Source: Sipunculus nudus
Lineage: Eukaryota; Annelida; Sipuncula; Golfingiida; Sipunculidae
Direction: 5' to 3'
Assembly (NCBI GenBank): GCA_026874595.1
Contig: CM049310.1
Coordinates: forward strand, 6,386,001 to 6,450,000
Length of the DNA: 64,000 nucleotides
Numbering within the stretch: position 1 is the first letter of the stretch; each line of letters starts with the position of its first letter. This document shows, piece after piece, positions 57,973-64,000 of the stretch. The position numbers and the translations under genes are program-made. Under the pieces are notes generated by a model. It was not told the DNA's origin. It saw only the letters and a list, made by a program, of their open reading frames with translations, and did not search any database.

Positions 57973-58482
57973 GCAATTTTATTTCAGAAAACAGTCTAGG
58001 CTGTCTTATTATACGTTTAGAATAAATTATTACGTTCTATGTCAATACATATTTGATAGAGTATTGATAGATATGCAAAAAAATATAAAATCATTTCTCA
58101 AAGAAGGTGGGTAACTACTAGGATCATAGCTGAAATCATATTTATACTTGTATCCTTTAAATATGATGAAACCTTCGAGGCGAAATGAAAACACTTTTTT
58201 TTTAAGGAAACACATTTTTATTTAGTTGTAAAGATCAGTCTGTGAATAAAGAGCAATTACAAAAAGCATTAGCTAATATATGCACGTCAATGGTATTACT
58301 GACATTTGCTGTACAATTTTCGTGAACACCTCACACAGTTCAGAGTCGTTTTCTCAAAAAATAAATAAATTCCCTCGTTATCATTCAGCGTAGAGTTTTG
58401 ATAATTCTGGCAAATGTTGTGTTTTGCCTGCAAGAATTTCAGTTTTCTTCGTATATACTAACAATGGAAATGAATACTTCGA

Positions 58483-58526
<44 letters not shown>

Positions 58527-59751
58527 CATATAATTTATTTCACAAATGTATATTAACATAGTATGCGTAATTATTCTTACTTTTTTCTTATAATTGCCTT
58601 ATAATACGTAATACCTTGTTTTCAAATTATTTGTAGTCTTCTTATATAGCTATAGGTGGTGAACAAAGACAAAAAATCCTATTTTTTGTTCTGTGATACA
58701 CAATGCCAAGTGCATTAAACACATTTTAAATGATTTAGAAATTACTCTTGAATAATGTACCATGTTATAATCGTCAGCCTTATCACAACAAAAATCCACT
58801 CTTCCTTTTCCATTTGCATTCTTGCTAGCCAGGCAGATTTATCTGGTTCCTGCAAAGAGAAAGAATGGATGGTTGACAAGTGTATTTTGTTCTTGGTAAG
58901 ACACGTAATTAATCAATGCAACACCAGGTTAATTAGAGGACGCCTTAAACGAATGTGTAATTAAGCGTAACCACTACTTGTGAGGCCCAGTTCTGTTCCG
59001 CATGTCCATATGTATTGAAAACCCCAATACTTAAGTTTCCAAAACAAAATATAAACATAATCAAAATAGAATGCATATGTGTGCATTGGATTACAACGAT
59101 ATATCAATATAATAAATAATTAACCTTGTCTTATTCTTTAAAATGTATTTGTATGTTTATTAGATGTAATTAGATGACATAAAAATCAGATTTTTATTTT
59201 GTGATACACAATTCCATGTGTATTGGTACCACTTGCCACGTTGCAATTTAAGTATAACTCTGGAATAAATTACCGTATTAAAACATGTTATTTAAACAAA
59301 CCTTTTTCAAGGGGAAATTCCTGTCAAATTCTTTTCCATTTTTGCAGGCTCTAAAACGAAACTATTGTACCTTAGTAATGAGGTTGCTCGTTTGATTCTT
59401 TTGTTCTATATTGACCAGATTTGGCATTTAACTACTTAACTAACTATATATATTATTGTTTGATCAGCAGTACCATAACCTGCATTACGGTGCACTGGAA
59501 CATAGCCATGGGAAGGAAATTTGTTGAAAGTATTCATCATACATTCTCAAAGTGGCGGAAATATTCTTTACCATAAAGCTGTGTTTGCATGAGCGCGTAT
59601 ATCGTGAATGCGTAAAACATCTCTTATATAATTTTGTAAATGTGTTGGTTCTATGTGTCCTTCAGCGAATATGAGTGAAAATCTCACTGTAAGGGACATA
59701 CTGTCTGTGTTAACTCAGAGATTTGGATAAAATGACATCACTTTACTGTAC

Positions 59752-59812
<61 letters not shown>

Positions 59813-60364
59813 TACCATTTCAAGCATATACGCATATACGCACTCATGTAAACACACTAATTTTTCCACGCATATACGCACATACGCATATATACGCGTA
59901 TATGGAAACACCCCTTAAGGAGAATTTACTGTTATATTACATATCATCCTATTAATGACCCATAGTAGGGATAATGTTTAAAGTTCAGTATACATTATTT
60001 CTCCTCGAAGTGGCGGAACTCTTTGTTTTATCGTTATCGTTTAGTGTGTCGGTTAGCAAACTTTACTCAAAAAGTTCGGACTTCAAAATTTATATGAAGT
60101 GTCATATGGTCCTTCACTGCTATCAACGGTCGCCCTTATTCCGGCGGGAAGAGCTGACCTGTGATACAACCATGGAGTTGACGGTATTCATTGTTGTTTT
60201 TTTTATTAACTTTTTTTCTGGAGGGTTTCAAACTCGCAAAAGGGAAATGATCGCGAAAACGAAAGCTTTGTAAATAAGTCGCGTCATCTACACCGGAGAC
60301 CGGTTATATATCATCTACCTCACTGGCATGTTATGTATGTTATTCAAACTTTCTGTTGGCGTGA
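57973..60364. other. No recognised gene; microsatellites
   Basis: (CT)n at 58,487-58,520 and (TA)n at 59,756-59,808. A cluster of ACGCATATACGCA words lies at 59,828-59,905. The frames at 58,755-58,964 and 59,974-60,273 have no recognisable domain. Confidence 0.5.
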
Positions 60365-60818
60365 CTAGAGTTGTTCCCTTAATTCTGTTTTGTTTACCCA
60401 AAATAAATCAGTAAAGTAATGATGCAATTTATTTAATATATACTGAAGATGGATTAGGTAGAACCTGAAGGGCATAGGTTAATAATAACAAAATATGAGC
60501 TATTATGATAGCGATCTTTCAAGACACAGACATGGTCCTCTTGGACCATATATTAACAGTTGTTTTTATTTTACATAGGCTCTCTTTGTAATTGATATTC
60601 TTCATTTTTCTCCAGTCTGGATGGATGTATATGCCAAGTTCTTTGACCAGTTTTAAGCACCACTGGAGTCTTTTTTTCCGCTATATTTCCTTCTTCATAT
60701 ATTATATCATGTATTGGCATTTATACAGTTTTATCTAAATTTAACATAAGTCCTGATATTTTCTCAAATTGTGCAAAAAATGTTGCTTCTTTAACAGATC
60801 GGTAACCCCTGTCAGAGT

Positions 60819-61331
60819 TTAATCAGTATTATCTGTATATTGTATTAATTTATATTCTTTATCTCCAATATATACTCCCTTAATAGTTGGATTATTCCTG
60901 ATTTTGCCTGCTAATATTTCAGATGCTAGAATAAATAAATATGGGGACAAGGGGCAACCTTGTCTTACACCATAAGAAATTGAGAAATACTCAGTTGCCC
61001 AACCCCTTTTCATAACACAACTGCTTATGTTAGTATTAATAATATTATCCCATTTTCTGAAGGATAACCCAAATTGAAAAAGATTTAAAGTATTCTGAAT
61101 ATGGGACCATTCTAAAAAGTTAAAAGCTTTTTCAAAGTCAATTGATATGGAGTAGCTGTTTCTTTTTTGCTTTCTGGCATAAGCAAATATTTCTGTGATT
61201 TTTATTACATTTTCCCCAGTATATCTATTTTTAATGAAACCTGTTTGATCGGAATTTATGATACGAGGTAGGATAGATTTAAGTCTGCTTGCCAAGGTTT
61301 TTGCAATTATTTTATGGTCTGTATTCAACAA
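60819..61331 (-). pseudogene. L1-like reverse transcriptase core
   Basis: A 170-residue open stretch carries TDHKIIAKTLASRLKSILP, DQTGFIKNRYTGENV, the first catalytic Asp in SISIDFEKAFNFLEW, and GVRQGCPLSPYLFILASEIL. The active-site box expected as YADD reads YTDN, so one catalytic Asp is lost and the enzyme would be dead even if the frame were restored. Confidence 0.85.
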
Positions 61332-61541
61332 TGAAAGAGGACGCCATTTTTTTTATAAGTGTTGAATCTTGTCCTTTCTTTGTAGGTATCAAACAAAGAA
61401 TGCATTGTCGCATATTTTAAAGGTAAAGAACTAGTATTAAAGGAGTAAACAACAGCATTAATGTAATATTCTTTTTATCTTCCCAAAAAAAATTGTAAAA
61501 TTCAGCAGGGAATTCATCTGGCCCAGGTGTTTCGTTATTCT

Positions 61542-61760
61542 TTAAAATTTAAGTATAGTAACAAATTCAGATGAGGTAAAATCTTTATCAGATAAGTGTT
61601 TTTCTTCTTCTGTAAGTGAGTTTAATTGTGGCTGGATATTAAATTCTGATCTATAATTTTCATCAGTGCCTGCTGATGAATATAATGCTTTGTAAAATTT
61701 AAATTGTTCATTTAAAATGTCTCTTGTATTTGAAAGTATTTTACCACTCTGGTCTTTCAA
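61542..61760 (-). pseudogene. L1-like pre-RT segment
   Basis: KDQSGKILSNTRDILNEQFK and then FYKALYSS match the region between endonuclease and RT in L1-like ORF2. Frameshifts separate it from both neighbours. Confidence 0.7.
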
Positions 61761-62195
61761 AGTAAGAATAGATTTCTGATCATAGTTCCTTTTATTCTAA
61801 TTGTAGAAAGTATTTTGTTGGTTTATTACCTTCTGCATACCATTTTGTTCTACATCTTACAACAGCACCCTTAGTTTTTCCTCAATAAATATCCTATGAT
61901 TGTTTTGTGCAGTTTCCCATTTGAGTTTATCTTCTTGGTGTTTAATTATACTATAGTGATAATGTGTTTCCTGCAATTCTCATTCTAGAATGAATAAATT
62001 TATTTATAATTATAAGATTTCTTTTTCCTTGATGCATATGCTATACTTTCACCTCTAATCTGACAATTGAGTGTAAGACCTGGATCAGCTTCTTTATTAA
62101 TCTGAACTTTTGGTTTAATACATCCTTTAATAATTTTAAATATTAAAGAACAGTTAAGCTTCCAATATCCAAGTCCCTTTTTTGGTCACTCAAAG

Positions 62196-62414
62196 TTAAA
62201 CTATCAACGAATGATCTGTCTTGTAACCAGGCTGGATATCTGAGTGAGAGATGTAACTGTTAAGACAATCACTAATTAAAACATAATCCAGACGACAAAA
62301 CACAGGTTTGGGGTTATATATGTGCCAGGTGTATTTAAAAGTGTCTGGATGTTGTACTCTCCAAATGTCTGTTAACTGGGCTAATTCCATCCACTGTCTA
62401 AGAATCTGTCTCAC
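62196..62414 (-). pseudogene. L1-like APE endonuclease C-terminus
   Basis: LTDIWRVQHPDTFKYTWHI, CRLDYVLISD and GYKTDHSLIV are conserved blocks of APE-type endonucleases. The final DH pair in TDHS is catalytic. The N-terminal half lies in broken frames to about 62,900. Confidence 0.8.
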
Positions 62415-62900
62415 GTTATCACGTGGATGTTCATTCCCCCCATCTTTTTCAAGTTGTGAGTCTATAACTACATTAAAATCTCCGGCAATATAAGTTTGTC
62501 TACCTCTATTTCTGATAATACGTTAATAAGACTTATAAAAAATTCTGGTTCATCCTTATTTGGCCCATAAATATTGACTTATGTAATAGTATGTAATCCT
62601 ACCACTGTATTGATAATAAGAAATCTCCCATATTTATCTTTTACACTGTCTTTGAATTGAATTTCAGCTTTCACTAATATACATACTCTTCTGGCTTTAT
62701 TGGTACCATGACTTAAATAAATATGATGACCTTCCATCTACTTTCAGATTCTGGGTTACTGTGAGTTTCCTGCAGGAATATAACATCGAACGGTTTTCTG
62801 TTTAACCAATAAAATAATTCCCTTCTCTTTCAATGGCTACCCAAACCTCTCACGTTTGATGAAGCAATCTTATAGGTGTATCCGATGAATCTTTTCAGAT

Positions 62901-63857
62901 ATCTGTTAATTAAAAAATTATGATAATAAAAAATAATGAAGTTTTGCCAACCTGTAGGAAAGACGGTCGTTGAAATGTTACATATATTAACAGCATTGCG
63001 TTTCGCCCATTTTCAACTAAAACTTTGTTTATAAATGGCGTAATGCTTTCTCAGAAGGAATCCTGTTATTTGCAACATTTTAAGTTAGTTAATATTTCAC
63101 ACGAAAAAATTCCGTGAATTATTGGACCAGCGATCCCTTAGTACAATTATTTTTTTATGTGGCCATGTCTGTTGTTGCTTATCCTAATGCTGTATTATTT
63201 GTGTAGTTCCGGTTTACTGTTTATCATACCTTTGCCAGTGGCGACAAGTATTATACTGGTATGTTGTATACTTGGTCACTTGTTTGTCTATATTCATATG
63301 TATAATACTATGAAGGAACAATGCGTTAAAGTTTGAAGGAAATCTGAATCATCATAATGTTTTAATGCAAAGGATCATATCGCATTACTACACACGACCA
63401 TTTCATTACAACGGAGCTAATCATCGGCATTAGGAGGCGGACTTCTTGTGGAGGTAGGTGACCTGGCATGGGCGCAATTTGATTGGGGACAGGGGGGGGG
63501 GGGGGGTGAACCCCAACAGTATAAAGTTTAAATGAATGTCATTTTGTCATTAAAATATTTTCTGAGTGCAATCCGTATAAAATACAAGTCATTTACAAAA
63601 TATATGTCACAGTGTTTCATTGCTCCTGATATATCAATGAACTGCAGTCTTTCAGATAGGAATAAAGTACATGTACAACAAATGACTGATAATATGAAAC
63701 AATTCAACGACACTGTGGTAGCCAGTCATTAAACCTCAAATTAAAAATTCATGCAGGGCAAGGGTGTTATACCTTGTTGGTTTTTGAAGTAATACTGTTC
63801 TGTTATAGTATAGCCACATTGCTCCAATATTGCTTTAAATATATTTTGAATGACTTT
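62901..63857. other. No recognised gene
   Basis: AT-rich spacer with a poly(G) run at about 63,491-63,506. Overlapping short frames at 63,528-63,732 on both strands show no domain. Confidence 0.5.
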
Positions 63858-64000
63858 ATTGCTTGCCGGAAATCTTCGATTTCGGCAAGCATGTTGGTCA
63901 GTCGCGTATGTCTGTTTGAGGGTGTGATTGTTTTTCAGTTCTCTCCTGGCCACAATTTTGAAGCAATCGATCTGAAACTTAGAGGGTTGATTGAAAGTGA
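63858..64000 (+). repeat. Copy of the CTTGCCGG dispersed module, cut by window end
   Basis: A GCTTGCCGGAAATCTTCGAT TTCGGCAAGC palindrome, then TTGGTCAGTCGCGTATGTCTG and CTCTCCTGGCCACAATTTTG, match 7,236-7,345 in order and orientation. The element probably continues past the window. Confidence 0.8.

Larger units (their letters stand above)
60365..62900 (-). mobile_element. Degenerate L1-like LINE (endonuclease and RT)
   Basis: Reading leftward from about 62,900 are an APE-type endonuclease start (IASSNVRGLGS, then DVIFLQETHS near 62,780), its C-terminal part, a pre-RT region, the RT core, and an RT tail reading LGIYIHPDW and KLHHYFTDLFW down to about 60,370. Several stops and frameshifts break it. 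The sequence fits L1/Tx1-type elements common in invertebrates. The 5' ORF1 and any 3' tail were not identified. Confidence 0.8.

Overview
The window looks like AT-rich nuclear DNA from a metazoan, most likely a marine invertebrate and plausibly a mollusc. That guess rests on the dense microsatellites, MITEs, LTR and non-LTR retrotransposons, intron-bearing genes, and mollusc-like dispersed repeats carrying runs of AGGTCA and a CTTGCCGG...CCGGCAAG palindrome. There is no bacterial operon structure, and most open frames are chance or repeat artefacts.

Layout. Positions 1-7,180 hold a pogo/Tigger-like MITE, a possible membrane-protein exon on the minus strand, a 73-bp satellite, a poly(A) tract beside a tRNA-like sequence and a strong palindrome. 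Positions 7,183-11,600 hold a compound array of about 331-bp units, nine of which carry a CTCF-consensus-like core. Two inverted copies of a roughly 570-bp repeat (11,608-12,180 and 16,263-16,850) flank 4 kb of quiet DNA. Positions 16,900-18,775 (minus) hold a broken Ty3/gypsy element with the usual RT-RNaseH-integrase order. Directly beyond it, 19,106-24,110 (plus) holds a second broken element with integrase before RT, the order known for Gmr1-like elements. Positions 24,200-28,870 hold microsatellites, a 47-bp tandem repeat and a Harbinger-like MITE.

The only convincing host gene is a small Ly6/uPAR (three-finger, LU-domain) gene at 32,758-35,784. It has four exons, a TATA promoter with NRF-1-like and CACGTG sites, a signal peptide, ten LU cysteines and a hydrophobic C-terminus that suggests a GPI anchor. 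An unusual phase-1/phase-1 exon encodes a 45-residue cationic amphipathic helix between the signal peptide and the LU domain. The whole region is duplicated. Unit 1 runs from about 28,980 to 36,300 and unit 2 from about 40,480 to 56,975. The second gene copy (48,375-51,006) is a pseudogene, with a stop inside the CCxxxxCN motif and no usable phase-matched exon-3 acceptor. A third, inverted piece of the upstream region lies at 56,975-57,335.

Comparing the two units shows what was inserted later. Unit 1 gained a degenerate RTE-like LINE just upstream of the promoter. Unit 2 gained a complete 6.4-kb LTR element (41,281-47,717) with near-identical LTRs and no pol genes, an intronic MITE, and a 5.4-kb insertion consisting mostly of a 36-bp satellite (51,455-56,174). 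An L1-like LINE lies on the minus strand at 60,365-62,900, and the window ends in another copy of the CTTGCCGG repeat.
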